64,000 nucleotides of DNA from NCBI GenBank assembly GCA_023390335.1, contig JAEWCZ010000013.1, positions 124,001-188,000 on the forward strand, read 5' to 3'. Source of the DNA: Bacillota bacterium (GTDB taxonomy: Bacteria > Bacillota > Clostridia > Acetivibrionales > DSM-1351). The notes beneath the pieces are model-generated. The model was not told the origin of the DNA. It worked only from the letters and a program-made list of their open reading frames with translations, and did no database searches. The position numbers and the translations under genes are program-made. Position 1 is the stretch's first letter. Each line of letters starts with the position of its first letter. Positions 1 through 8,302 of the stretch are shown here, piece by piece.

Positions 1-60
1 AGGCTATATGAAGTTTCAAATGAAAATGTTCAGATGGATAGATTTAACGTAACAATATAA
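1..60 (+). CDS. 3' end of an unidentified gene
   Basis: An open frame enters from the left edge and stops at TAA 58-60, leaving 19 codons ending in DRFNVTI. Nothing in this fragment identifies a family, and another frame across the same bases is also open for 16 codons, so even the coding call is weak. It is listed only because the reading frame is open from the first base. Confidence 0.25.
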   Translation, partial: RLYEVSNENVQMDRFNVTI

Positions 61-69
61 TTAAATTAA

Positions 70-195
70 CAAAAAGTTAAACCAAGTGCATGTATAAATT
101 GTGGTTATTGTGAAGAACGGTGTCCTCAAAAGCTACATATTCAGGAAGATATAAAGAAAGTAGTTAAATTACTAGATAAAAAGAGTTGTGATAAT
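70..195 (+). pseudogene. Remnant of the 4Fe-4S tail of an aldo/keto reductase-type oxidoreductase
   Basis: Read in the frame beginning at 70, the peptide contains CINCGYCEERCPQKLHI (from about base 91), a CxxCxxCxxxCP ferredoxin-like cluster followed by an amphipathic stretch ending KLLDKK. This arrangement is typical of the C-terminus of clostridial aldo/keto reductases that carry a terminal 4Fe-4S domain. The catalytic barrel is absent: a TAA lies at 67-69 in the same frame and no start codon or ribosome site is visible. The frame runs on without a stop into the acetyltransferase remnant at 196. I infer a gene cut down by deletion; a sequencing or assembly problem upstream cannot be excluded. 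Confidence 0.6.
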
Positions 196-697
196 ATGGA
201 CTTCAAGCTTCGTAAATGGACTTTAGATGATATAGAAAATTTTTATATAAATGTTAATAATAAAGAAATTACAGATAATCTAAGTGATGTATCCTTTTCC
301 ATATGATTACCAAAATGCAAGAAATAGTGTTTCTTTCTTTGCAAATGCAGATGAATCTCAAATATTAGTAAGAGCTATAGATATTAATGGTAAAGCAGTA
401 GGTACAATTGGTTTAACTATCAATAGCGGAGTATATAGAAAAAGTGGAGATATCGGTTATTGGATTGGCAAAGAATATTGGTCTAAAGGGATAATGACAC
501 AAGCTGTAAACCAAATTTGTGAAACAGTTTTTGATACTTATGACATTATTCGTATATCGGCAGAAGTTTTATCACATAATACCGGTTCTATAAGAGTTCT
601 AGAAAAAGTGGGATTTAAACTGGAAGGGATGAAAAAAAAGAACTTTTATAAAAACGGGATATTATATGACTCCTACATGTATGCATTAATAAGATAA
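196..697 (+). pseudogene. Frameshifted GNAT (RimJ/RimL-like) N-acetyltransferase
   Basis: From ATG 196 the frame gives a typical GNAT opening (MDFKLRKWTLDDIENFY, then NNKEITDNLSD) but stops at 304-306. The natural continuation, YPFPYDYQNARNS, is in the next frame from about 290 and runs to the TAA at 695-697. It includes a GTIGLT strand, GDIGYWIGKEYWSKGIMTQA (the acetyl-CoA binding loop region) and SIRVLEKVGF (the conserved C-terminal motif). One extra base around 284-292 restores a single protein of about 166 residues, the normal size for the family. The downstream frame could initiate weakly at 284 or 287 but would lack the first beta-strand and helix, so I call a pseudogene. A sequencing error is the alternative. 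Confidence 0.75.
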
Positions 698-856
698 CTT
701 GCGGAAGCCAACTGAAGTATATATTTAATAATGATTTTGTTGCAAAAAAGATATTCAAAATTAATTGCCACAGAATTTTTGGCAGTGTATTGTGATATAA
801 AGATTGAAGACATAACGGATTTGCCGAAAATTGTAAAGTAGGATGATATGGGTAAT

Positions 857-897
857 CCCACTTTTGCTATGGATTGAGCAGGAGTGGGGTTTTAGTT
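857..897 (+). terminator. Possible rho-independent terminator
   Basis: CCCACT at 857-862 pairs with AGTGGG at 883-888 and is followed by a T-rich run. The 20-base loop is long, so this is a weak terminator call. It would end transcription from the decayed acetyltransferase region. Confidence 0.4.
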
Positions 898-1290
898 TTG
901 CACCTCAATCAATATTGGAAATAGCAATTTATTTTAAAAGTAATTGTGTTAGTTATAAAGGAAATCTAAAATAGAATTTAAAGAAACTTATGTAAAATTT
1001 AATATTTTATGTAAATAATAGATAAATGCGGTTTTAGAGTGCTTATTTTATTCTAATAAGGTCAGATAGTATGATTTTTGAAATGAGCATCCAATTACTT
1101 TGTGATAATATAATATGAAAAAGTGGTAAAATTGGATATTTTTATATAAAGAAAAGGACTTGCGTTTGGCTTTGCGGAAATACATGAGAAGATCTTTGAA
1201 GCAGTCTCTGAAGAGCTCTAGGAGTAATTGCTTAAAGATATATTATATAGTTTTGATATTAAATGAAAATCAAGGCTATAGCGAGGCAAT
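898..1290. other. AT-rich intergenic DNA with no clear gene
   Basis: No convincing gene is seen. One short in-frame stretch at about 1150-1221 reads GLAFGFAEIHEKIFEAVSEEL before a TAG; it has protein-like composition but no start or ribosome site, so it may be the tail of a lost gene. The rest is AT-rich with no obvious repeat. Confidence 0.4.
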
Positions 1291-1295
1291 AATAG

Positions 1296-1460
1296 ATGTC
1301 CTCCACCTCTGCAGGTGGCGGGTACCGATTTGGTTTTCAGGCGGTGAGCATATCCAGGATCACCTCTGGTGACCTTTGCCTCGTTGAAACGCCGCTGAGG
1401 AAAGTAAACTTTTCTACAACCGAAAAGTGTTTACTTTTGAACCGAGGCGTTATAAAAGGT
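1296..1460. other. GC-rich structured leader-like block upstream of the CE1 esterase gene
   Basis: The composition changes abruptly from AT-rich to GC-rich and several hairpins follow one another: CCACCT/AGGTGG at about 1303-1318, TCACC/GGTGA at about 1359-1371, and AAAGTAAAC/GTTTACTTT at about 1400-1435. GCCTCG near 1378 can also pair with CGAGGC near 1442, enclosing the last hairpin. The block ends about 40 bases before the ribosome site AGGAGG of the gene at 1498. It could be a cis-acting leader RNA, a separate small RNA on either strand, or a mobile repeat. I do not recognise it as any riboswitch class I know, and a short frame across it (from 1160) does not look like a protein. Confidence 0.45.
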
Positions 1461-1497
1461 ACCCATAATATTTATTCTATCAGGAGGAATTGAGAGT

Positions 1498-3894
1498 ATG
1501 AGAAATCTCAAAAAGTTAATTGCAATAGTCTTAGCAATATGCGTACTCGCAACATTATCGATACCTGCATTTGCTAACGCCCAGACTGATGCACAGTATT
1601 TAGAAAAGCTTAATGTAATTAAAGGTGATGGGAAGGGTGTAAATGCCGATTACCTTGCAAAAGGAACTATAAGAATTCAGGCGGCAGTAATTTTTCTTAA
1701 ATTGTGTGGATTAGAGGCTGAGGCTCTTAAATTTTCATCTAAAGTGAACTTTGCTGATGCGGGTTCATTAGCATGGAAAGAAGGAAGAAATATTTTAGCA
1801 TATCTTAAAGCTAATCCGCAGTTGGGATGGACTGGTGTAGGCAAAGGCAAATTTGATCCTAACGGCCCGGCTACCGCTCAGATGATTTACAAGATAATTC
1901 TTGAAGCATTGGGTTACAAAACAGGAAAAGACTTTACATATGCAAACACAATTAAGTTTGCTGCTGAAAAGGGTCTTACCAAGATCAGTACTGTAAAAGG
2001 TCAGATAAGCAATGCCAATTTGGCAACTGCAATTAAGGAAGCTCTTGATAAACCAGTTGTAGGCGGATCAAAGACTCTTGCTCAGAAGCTTGGTTATGAT
2101 AAGGCAACTAATGGTGACCAAGGGACTCCAAGGGTTACAGTAAATGCAAACGGTCTTGATGCCAGTGGAAGAGTTGTTGCTTACTATGGCTCACCGGATA
2201 GCATTGACGGAGATATTGAAGATGCTTGGAAGCTTGCTGAACCGGTAAAATTTACAAAGTTAAGTTCCGGCAGTACGAATACAACAGCAACTATGAAAGT
2301 GTTGTGGGATGATAATGCTGTGTATTTCCTTGCTGAAGTAAAGGATGCTAACATTTCCGATGCTTCTAGTAATGTTTATGAAAAAGATAGCGTAGAATTT
2401 TTCTTGGACGAAGATAACAAGAGATGTGGTACATATGAAGGCGATGACAGTCAGTTTAGAGTTAATTTTAAAAATGAGAGATCCACTGACCATGGTGACT
2501 TAACAAATCTGTATACAGCTGCAAAGACAGTAGCGGGCGGCTATGTAATAGAAGGCCGCATTGCTTTATCTCAGACCCCGTCCAATGGTAAGGTAATGGG
2601 TATGGAAGGTCAGATCAATGATGCAACAGGAAGTACAAGAATAGCTACTATGAATATTTTTGATACTACGGGTACTGCTTATCAGGATACAAAAAAGTTT
2701 GGTCAAATGCTTTTAACTGGTAAAGGCCTCAATTCTGTATCAAAACCAAACTTTTATGATTTGAAATCCTTAGTTATGAGTGCAAAGGATATCGAACTGC
2801 AACGTTATTCTAACGGTAATGTAGTTGACACACTAATTAAAGATTCAGAAGATGCAATTGCTGACAAAGCTTCAACACAAGCAAAATTTGACGACTTGCT
2901 CATGAAATTACAAGCTGCCATTGATAATTTAGTACATAACGACTTATCCTTTGATGAAAAAGAGTGTAGAGATATACCAAAGGCATACAAGACGTCAGAT
3001 CCTGAGAGCATAAGAGGGTCTATCGTAAGAGTTGACTACAAAACAAATACTTACGATCAAGAGGCAAAAGCTTTAGACAAGTATATGCTTGTATATCTTC
3101 CTCACGGATATGATGCTAATGATAAAACTAAGAAATATGATATAGTATACCTGATTCATGGTAATGCCGAGAGTCAGCATACTGCTTTTGGTGGTGTTGG
3201 TCAGAATACTGAGCTTATGAGAGCAGTTGATAATTTGATTGCTGCCGGTAAGATGAAGCCAATGATTATCGTTACTCCTACTTGGTATAATACAGCTCCA
3301 TATACTGCTGAGAGACAGAATGAAGATGGACTGTTCCGTATTAAGAATTTCCATAATGAATTAATAAAGGATATCATACCTACAATCGAAGGAAAATTTA
3401 ATGTATATGCTCAGTCTAACAGTGAAAAAGACTTGCTTGCAGCAAGAAATCATAGAGCTGTTGCTGGATTCTCCATGGGTTCCGCCTGCACTTGGTATAA
3501 CTACATTTATAGTATAAATTACTTTAAATACTATGTTCCAATTAGTTTATGGTGCTGGCAGGATGTAGACTCAATAAAGAAAGAAGGATATAATTTTACA
3601 GGAACCGATGATGAGATCAAAGCTAAATATTTAGCTGAAATTGCTAAAAAAGCGGGTTATACAAAAGATGATATTAGAATCTTCTGTGCAACAGGTACAG
3701 CTGATTTAGCTTATGATGGAATGAATTCCCAGATTGCTGAAATGAAGAAACTTACTGATACATTTGTTTATTCAGCAGATCTTAGAAAGGGTAACTTCTA
3801 TTACATAACATTGAAGGGCGGAGCCCATAACTGGACCTGCGTGGATCGTTATTTATACAATATCTTGCCAGATTTGTTCTTGGATAACAAATGA
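1498..3894 (+). CDS. Secreted SLH-like / CBM9 / CE1 carbohydrate esterase
   Basis: A 798-residue protein with a Sec signal peptide (about 1-27, ending PAFA). Residues about 30-205 hold S-layer-homology-like repeats (FADAGSLAW, GKFDPNGPATAQM), suggesting attachment to the cell wall. Residues about 220-405 resemble a family 9 carbohydrate-binding module (VAYYGSPDSIDGDIEDAW, DSVEFFLDEDN). Residues about 500-798 form an alpha/beta-hydrolase of esterase family CE1, with the nucleophile elbow GFSMGS (Ser659), a YLIHGNAES oxyanion region and the probable catalytic His777 in GAHNW. CE1 enzymes remove feruloyl or acetyl groups from xylan. There is no dockerin, so it works outside the cellulosome, probably anchored to the cell. 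AGGAGG precedes ATG 1498. Exact ester specificity is not readable from sequence. Confidence 0.85.
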   Translation: MRNLKKLIAIVLAICVLATLSIPAFANAQTDAQYLEKLNVIKGDGKGVNADYLAKGTIRIQAAVIFLKLCGLEAEALKFSSKVNFADAGSLAWKEGRNILAYLKANPQLGWTGVGKGKFDPNGPATAQMIYKIILEALGYKTGKDFTYANTIKFAAEKGLTKISTVKGQISNANLATAIKEALDKPVVGGSKTLAQKLGYDKATNGDQGTPRVTVNANGLDASGRVVAYYGSPDSIDGDIEDAWKLAEPVKFTKLSSGSTNTTATMKVLWDDNAVYFLAEVKDANISDASSNVYEKDSVEFFLDEDNKRCGTYEGDDSQFRVNFKNERSTDHGDLTNLYTAAKTVAGGYVIEGRIALSQTPSNGKVMGMEGQINDATGSTRIATMNIFDTTGTAYQDTKKFGQMLLTGKGLNSVSKPNFYDLKSLVMSAKDIELQRYSNGNVVDTLIKDSEDAIADKASTQAKFDDLLMKLQAAIDNLVHNDLSFDEKECRDIPKAYKTSDPESIRGSIVRVDYKTNTYDQEAKALDKYMLVYLPHGYDANDKTKKYDIVYLIHGNAESQHTAFGGVGQNTELMRAVDNLIAAGKMKPMIIVTPTWYNTAPYTAERQNEDGLFRIKNFHNELIKDIIPTIEGKFNVYAQSNSEKDLLAARNHRAVAGFSMGSACTWYNYIYSINYFKYYVPISLWCWQDVDSIKKEGYNFTGTDDEIKAKYLAEIAKKAGYTKDDIRIFCATGTADLAYDGMNSQIAEMKKLTDTFVYSADLRKGNFYYITLKGGAHNWTCVDRYLYNILPDLFLDNK

Positions 3895-3949
3895 TTATGT
3901 CTAGATGAAAAAGGCAAAGAAGTTTTAAGTAAAGTGAAATAATATTAGT

Positions 3950-3997
3950 AAAGGAACAGAAGAGGTATAATTCATATCTCGCCTGTTCCTTTTTTGT
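3950..3997 (+). terminator. Rho-independent terminator after the CE1 gene
   Basis: AAAGGAACAG (3950-3959) pairs with CTGTTCCTTT (3983-3992), followed by a T run. It separates the esterase gene from the convergent minus-strand gene at 4033 and may serve both directions. Confidence 0.8.
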
Positions 3998-4032
3998 TGT
4001 GCGCCCAGCGAAGCTGGAGAAGAATTGCACAT

Positions 4033-4878
4033 CTATAATACTTCACGTCTTGAAACACCTTTTGTGGTAAAGCAGATTGCTGCACCGACTGCGGTTGCAT
4101 ATTCTGCAAATTGAGGTATTTGGAAATTGACATTATATAGTACACTAAGTTTTTCAAATATGTTTTGGGCTTGAGGCACGTTTGTAAGGTTCCCTGTAAG
4201 AACAACATCTCTTATATTATCAATTCTTGTATTAAATACAGCTACCATACCTATTGTCTGAAAAACAAGGTTTATAATTCCTAAAGCCAGATCTGCTTTG
4301 CTTACAAGATCACTTATTTTGCCAAAATTAGAGGCTGTGGTTTCGCTAGGTAGAGTTTTCAGAGCTTCCTTTGATATATCCCCGATAGTTAAATCAACGT
4401 TAGATAAATCGCCTCCGGTGGCTGTCTCAATAAGTTCATCGAAATGACGGACATTCAGCATCCTGTTTGAAAGACCCAGAAGTGTACCTCCGCCGATACC
4501 GGTTCCTCCTAAGTGAACAGCCGTATTATTTTCGGCCTTAACAAGTGCAGTACCTGTTCCCATACTTACGATGATGGCCTTTTTCAAATTACTTAGAAAT
4601 AGGCCGCCCAAACCAATTGCCATGAATTCATCTACTTTAGCTGTTGGTATACCAAAAAGTCTGCTGTCAACGAACGATGAACCAACACCGGTTACCATAA
4701 TTTGCTTAATGTCCTCTATTTTAAATGAATTAATACTGAGGAATTTTCCAAAAGCCCCATAAACCGATGCAATAGGGTCATTAGCCCGGACGAGAAAAGG
4801 ACTAATCATTGTTTTACCGTCAAACCCGACAATCTTGGTAGTACTTCCGCCAAGATCTATCCCGATTACCTTACCCAC
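4033..4878 (-). CDS. coaW: Type II pantothenate kinase
   Basis: A 281-residue protein that phosphorylates pantothenate, the first step of coenzyme A synthesis. The ASKHA-fold phosphate-1 loop GIDLGGSTTK (residues 5-14) is at the N-terminus. SMGTGTALV and GGTGIGGGTLLGLS (about 100-140) match the nucleotide and substrate loops of the CoaW family, and VVLTGNL near 230 is the adenosine motif. Length is normal. The start at 4878 has an upstream AGGAGT-like site in minus sense. It lies 23 bases downstream of the OPT transporter gene on the same strand, so the two are probably co-transcribed. Type II kinases of this kind are usually not feedback-inhibited by CoA. Confidence 0.85.
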   Translation of the reverse strand: MGKVIGIDLGGSTTKIVGFDGKTMISPFLVRANDPIASVYGAFGKFLSINSFKIEDIKQIMVTGVGSSFVDSRLFGIPTAKVDEFMAIGLGGLFLSNLKKAIIVSMGTGTALVKAENNTAVHLGGTGIGGGTLLGLSNRMLNVRHFDELIETATGGDLSNVDLTIGDISKEALKTLPSETTASNFGKISDLVSKADLALGIINLVFQTIGMVAVFNTRIDNIRDVVLTGNLTNVPQAQNIFEKLSVLYNVNFQIPQFAEYATAVGAAICFTTKGVSRREVL

Positions 4879-4901
4879 AAAACCACTCCTTATTAATAAA
4901 T

Positions 4902-6551
4902 TTATCCTCTTGTAAACATTTTAACCAAAGCTATACCCACACCTGTAATACCTTCACCGCCGAGAAGACCGGAAGCTGCAACTGTACCTGCATCATCGCC
5001 GGAGGATTTGCTCCTTACACGGTCCGCTATAAACCTTATTACACCGCCTATAAATACAGCAGATGATATTGTAAACGGAATGTAAATACCTATACCCAGA
5101 GTAGCAGTTGGAAGTCCAAGAAGATATAAAACAGCACCAATTGCTACGGCAATACCAAAAACAACGGGATTTCCGATTCCGTTAATCATTGCTGAAACTC
5201 CTGCTGCTTGAGCGGCGGGTAAGGCAGTTTCAAAACCGACTTCTCCAAATTGATTAATAATGGCGAATAAAGCAAGGGATGCCACTACAGTACCAAAAAC
5301 GCCTCCAACTATCTGGGAAATAAGCTGTGCTTTCGGGTTCGTTCCCAGAATTTGTCCTGTCTTATAATCATTGAACAAGTCTCCGGAGTAACCGCTGGCG
5401 ATTGCAGTACATGCCGCAATCATCAGAGCGTCCATAGCATCAATTTTAACAAAAATCCTTACAGCCAGAAGTACAATTATACCGAATATCTCCATTGGAT
5501 TAATACCTGTCTGGCCGGTAATAGTTGCAGCCATTAAGGAAACAACGTAAATACCAATAATCAGTAGAACCGATGGTAACACAGGGATTCCGCTGATAAC
5601 GGTAAAAATGAAGGCAATTAAAGTGCCTGCTACAATAAGCAACCTTTTAATATTGAAAAAGCTTCTTTGTTTAGAAGTTTTAGCATTTTCAGAGTATACA
5701 TCCTTCTGTTTGCTTTTAAGTTTTTTAAAATATGAATATATTATCCCTATTAGAACACCGAGACCGGTACCTACCAGAAGTCCGATACCTGCACTGGTTG
5801 TAAATGAGGATGCGGCTTCTTCACTGGGAAATAACCCTAGTTTTGGGCCAAATGGAATTAGAAATGCTTTTGAAAATAAAGCTCCGAGAAACCAAATACC
5901 GGTATAAAATGTTCCAAGAATATATCCCATACCCACTGCCATAGGGGAATTCCATACACCAAGAGTTGAGCTCTTATTGAACATAAATGCATCTGGAACT
6001 AATCTTACCTGATCCCTTAGAAATGTATACACCGTTGAAACAAGCATTGTTCCAAAAAGAACTACGGATTTTTTACCGCCTTCATCACCTGCTTTTATAG
6101 TTTCTGCCGCAGCTTGGCCGATAGGGAAAGGCAGAGCATTTTTTACAATATATCTGTACCGGAGAATGTAGGAGGTAACGCTTCCTAAAAGCATACCGGC
6201 AATAGCTATAGCTAATACTTTAATATAGTTTGATGAAATACCTGCAGACCCTTTCCATATACCCATAATCCATAATCCTGGCAGAGTAAAAGCAAGCCCC
6301 CCTGCAACCATTGCACCGGCGGACATTGCTGTTTGTGTTATATTAATTTCATTATTTGTAGTTTTTCCAAAAAGCTTCAGAAGTGCCATTGATAATACTG
6401 CTACAAAAATTGTGGGCCATGGAAGCGCACTCATTCTCAAAGCAACGTACATGGAACTTGCGGTTATAACGCAAGAACCCAGAGAGCCAATAATCAAACT
6501 TCTAAGTGACAATTGTTCTACTCCCATAAATTTTCTTTCCCGATTATTCAA
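4902..6551 (-). CDS. OPT-family oligopeptide/metal-chelate transporter
   Basis: A polytopic membrane protein of about 549 residues, nearly all hydrophobic helices, with the OPT/YSL pattern: an N-terminal LSLRSLIIGSLGS helix, NEINITQT, ALPFPIGQAAAETIKAG and a Gly-rich C-terminus (GLLGGEGITGVG). Members import oligopeptides or metal chelates with protons; the substrate cannot be predicted here. I place the start at TTG 6551 because AGGAGG lies eight bases before it. A longer frame to 6641 has no such site and its extra residues are not transporter-like. The gene precedes coaW in a likely two-gene operon. Confidence 0.8.
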   Translation of the reverse strand: MNNRERKFMGVEQLSLRSLIIGSLGSCVITASSMYVALRMSALPWPTIFVAVLSMALLKLFGKTTNNEINITQTAMSAGAMVAGGLAFTLPGLWIMGIWKGSAGISSNYIKVLAIAIAGMLLGSVTSYILRYRYIVKNALPFPIGQAAAETIKAGDEGGKKSVVLFGTMLVSTVYTFLRDQVRLVPDAFMFNKSSTLGVWNSPMAVGMGYILGTFYTGIWFLGALFSKAFLIPFGPKLGLFPSEEAASSFTTSAGIGLLVGTGLGVLIGIIYSYFKKLKSKQKDVYSENAKTSKQRSFFNIKRLLIVAGTLIAFIFTVISGIPVLPSVLLIIGIYVVSLMAATITGQTGINPMEIFGIIVLLAVRIFVKIDAMDALMIAACTAIASGYSGDLFNDYKTGQILGTNPKAQLISQIVGGVFGTVVASLALFAIINQFGEVGFETALPAAQAAGVSAMINGIGNPVVFGIAVAIGAVLYLLGLPTATLGIGIYIPFTISSAVFIGGVIRFIADRVRSKSSGDDAGTVAASGLLGGEGITGVGIALVKMFTRG

Positions 6552-6996
6552 AATAAAATCCTCCTCATTCAGTAAACATGTTATACAAGTTTTATACCAT
6601 TTATTCATCGCCTGAACAGCATCAAAAAACAGAAGTAACAAAAACTGTACTTCTTAAAATAAAATAATAATATTGCGTTTACATAATTTAAAAAAGAAAG
6701 ATTTACGTTTGAAAAACAGATATGAAATACATCATAGAATCAACCCCCGTTCTCATTCCCATAATGGGATATAAGTCGTATTAAATAGAATTAATAGAAA
6801 ACATGTCTGGTTTCATATGAATACCAGCTGATAAGATATGATATCATATAAAAAATACCAGTGCAATCTCAAAAAAAGAATAATTAATATTTTTTGGGAA
6901 AAATAGAGGCAATAGTCAATTTTATATACAAAACAAAAGCTGAATGTGCTAGTATTAAGTTAAGTGACTTTATAAACGAAAGGAGTAGAGTGAAAA
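6552..6996. other. Divergent intergenic region between the OPT and NYN genes
   Basis: AT-rich DNA of about 445 bases holding the promoters of two divergent genes. A small inverted repeat, ATCCCATTATGGGAT-like (TCCCATAATGGGA at about 6757-6769), could be an operator. No coding sequence is evident. Confidence 0.4.
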
Positions 6997-7773
6997 ATGA
7001 GTCCTGATGAAATGAGGCTTGCAGTATTAATAGATGCAGAAAATGTGCCTTATAGTAATGTCAAGGGAATTATGGAGGAAATTGCTAAACATGGCACGCC
7101 TACGATAAAAAGGATTTATGCTGATTGGACAAAACCAACTATGTCAGGTTGGAAAAATGTGCTACTGGAGAATGCAATAACGCCAATACAGCAGTACAGT
7201 TATACATCAGGTAAGAATTCTTCTGATTCGGCTATGATCATTGATGCAATGGATATTTTATATTCAGACCAAGTAGAAGGCTTTTGTATAATATCCAGTG
7301 ACAGTGACTTTACCAGACTGGTCACCAGACTACGTGAAGCAGGTAAAAAAGTTTATGGAATAGGTGAGAGAAAAACTCCCAGTCCTTTTATCGCAGCTTG
7401 TGACAAATTTACATATATAGAAATTATAAGTGCTTCACTTCAAAATAGCAGGTCGTTTGAAAATGGTGCAAAAAAAGAGGAAATAACTGAGAAGGAACAA
7501 AGAAGCGGTACAATTTCTATTGGTAAGGATATAATAAACTTAATTTCTGTTTCAATTAATGATGTTGAGGACGAAAACGGCTGGGCATTTCTTGGCGATG
7601 TCGGAAATCTTATAATTAAGAAGCAGCCTGACTTTGACCCTAGAAATTTTGGTTTTTACAAGTTGACACATTTAATAAGAAAGCTAAAAGAATTTGAAAT
7701 AGAAGAACGTGATACAAACAATTCTAAAATAAAACACATTTATGTCAGAAACAGAAGCAAACGTACAGACTAA
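6997..7773 (+). CDS. NYN-domain (LabA/DUF88-like) putative RNase with OST-HTH domain
   Basis: A 258-residue protein with two parts. Residues about 7-145 form a NYN (PIN-like) nuclease domain: LIDAENV supplies Asp13, SSDSAMIIDAMD supplies Asp77 and Asp83, and SSDSDF supplies Asp102 and Asp104, the acidic cluster expected to bind metal. Residues about 172-250 match an OST-HTH/LOTUS domain (WAFLGDVGNLIIKKQPDFDPRNFG), linked to RNA binding. The same domain pair is widespread in bacteria and the substrate is generally unknown. AAAGGAG precedes ATG 6997. It stands alone, just upstream of the SRP/ribosome gene string. Confidence 0.8.
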   Translation: MSPDEMRLAVLIDAENVPYSNVKGIMEEIAKHGTPTIKRIYADWTKPTMSGWKNVLLENAITPIQQYSYTSGKNSSDSAMIIDAMDILYSDQVEGFCIISSDSDFTRLVTRLREAGKKVYGIGERKTPSPFIAACDKFTYIEIISASLQNSRSFENGAKKEEITEKEQRSGTISIGKDIINLISVSINDVEDENGWAFLGDVGNLIIKKQPDFDPRNFGFYKLTHLIRKLKEFEIEERDTNNSKIKHIYVRNRSKRTD

Positions 7774-7798
7774 ATTTGTTTTATGATTTAAATGACTT

Positions 7799-7871
7799 TG
7801 TAAAGTAAAAATACTTGACAATATACAATGATTGTTCTAAAATAAGCTGTAAAGTAAAAATACTTGACAAT
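7799..7871 (+). repeat. Two 24-bp direct repeats carrying a -35 box
   Basis: The 24-base unit TGTAAAGTAAAAATACTTGA plus CAAT occurs at 7799-7822 and again at 7848-7871, 49 bases apart. Each copy contains TTGACA, so the duplication repeats a -35 element in front of the ylxM-ffh operon. Confidence 0.85.
7815..7843 (+). promoter_or_regulatory. Candidate promoter of the ylxM-ffh-rpsP operon
   Basis: TTGACA at 7815-7820 is followed after 17 bases by TAAAAT at 7838-7843, a good sigma-A match. The second repeat copy has TTGACA at 7864-7869 but no good -10 at the right distance. Confidence 0.55.
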
Positions 7872-7910
7872 GAATTTGATTAACCCCACATTCAATTAAT
7901 GGAGGTTAAT

Positions 7911-8267
7911 ATGAATAAAATATATGAAACTTCACTGCTGCTTGATTTTTACGGACAGCTTCTGACAGATCGGCAGTATGAAATACTTGATCTGCATTAT
8001 AACAATGATTTTACTCTGACTGAGATTGCCGAACAGCTCAATATCAGCAGGCAGGGTGTATATGATAATGAAAAGCGTGGAAGGGCACAACTCATTGAGT
8101 ATGAAAACAAACTGGGATTACTGGGTAAGTTTTCACAGCAAAAACAAAAGGCGCAAAATGTGCTTGAGATGCTAAAAAAACTTAAACCGGATGAATTGGG
8201 CAGTGGAAACGCAGATATTATTAATAATGTAATAACTGAAATAGAAGATTTGGCAAACAATATATAA
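7911..8267 (+). CDS. ylxM: YlxM-family HTH protein (UPF0122), SRP-associated
   Basis: A 118-residue helix-turn-helix protein resembling a sigma-70 region 4 (LTDRQYEILDLHYNNDFTLTEIAEQLNISRQGV), the hallmark of YlxM. It is encoded directly upstream of ffh in most Firmicutes and has been linked to SRP GTPase activity. I choose ATG 7911 because GGAGG lies at 7901-7905; an ATG at 7899 overlaps that site. The gap to ffh is 35 bases, so they form an operon. Confidence 0.88.
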   Translation: MNKIYETSLLLDFYGQLLTDRQYEILDLHYNNDFTLTEIAEQLNISRQGVYDNEKRGRAQLIEYENKLGLLGKFSQQKQKAQNVLEMLKKLKPDELGSGNADIINNVITEIEDLANNI

Positions 8268-8302
8268 TACAGGCTTTTGTTTAGCAGATTGGAGGTTTTT
8301 TA

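Noticed and set aside
673..861. Minus-strand 62-codon frame after the GNAT pseudogene
   Set aside because: AT-rich, no ribosome site and no recognisable domain.
1160..1493. Two short overlapping frames (65-70 codons) upstream of the esterase gene
   Set aside because: They run through the hairpin-rich block, have no ribosome site, and their composition (Arg/Ser/Trp-rich) follows the structured DNA.
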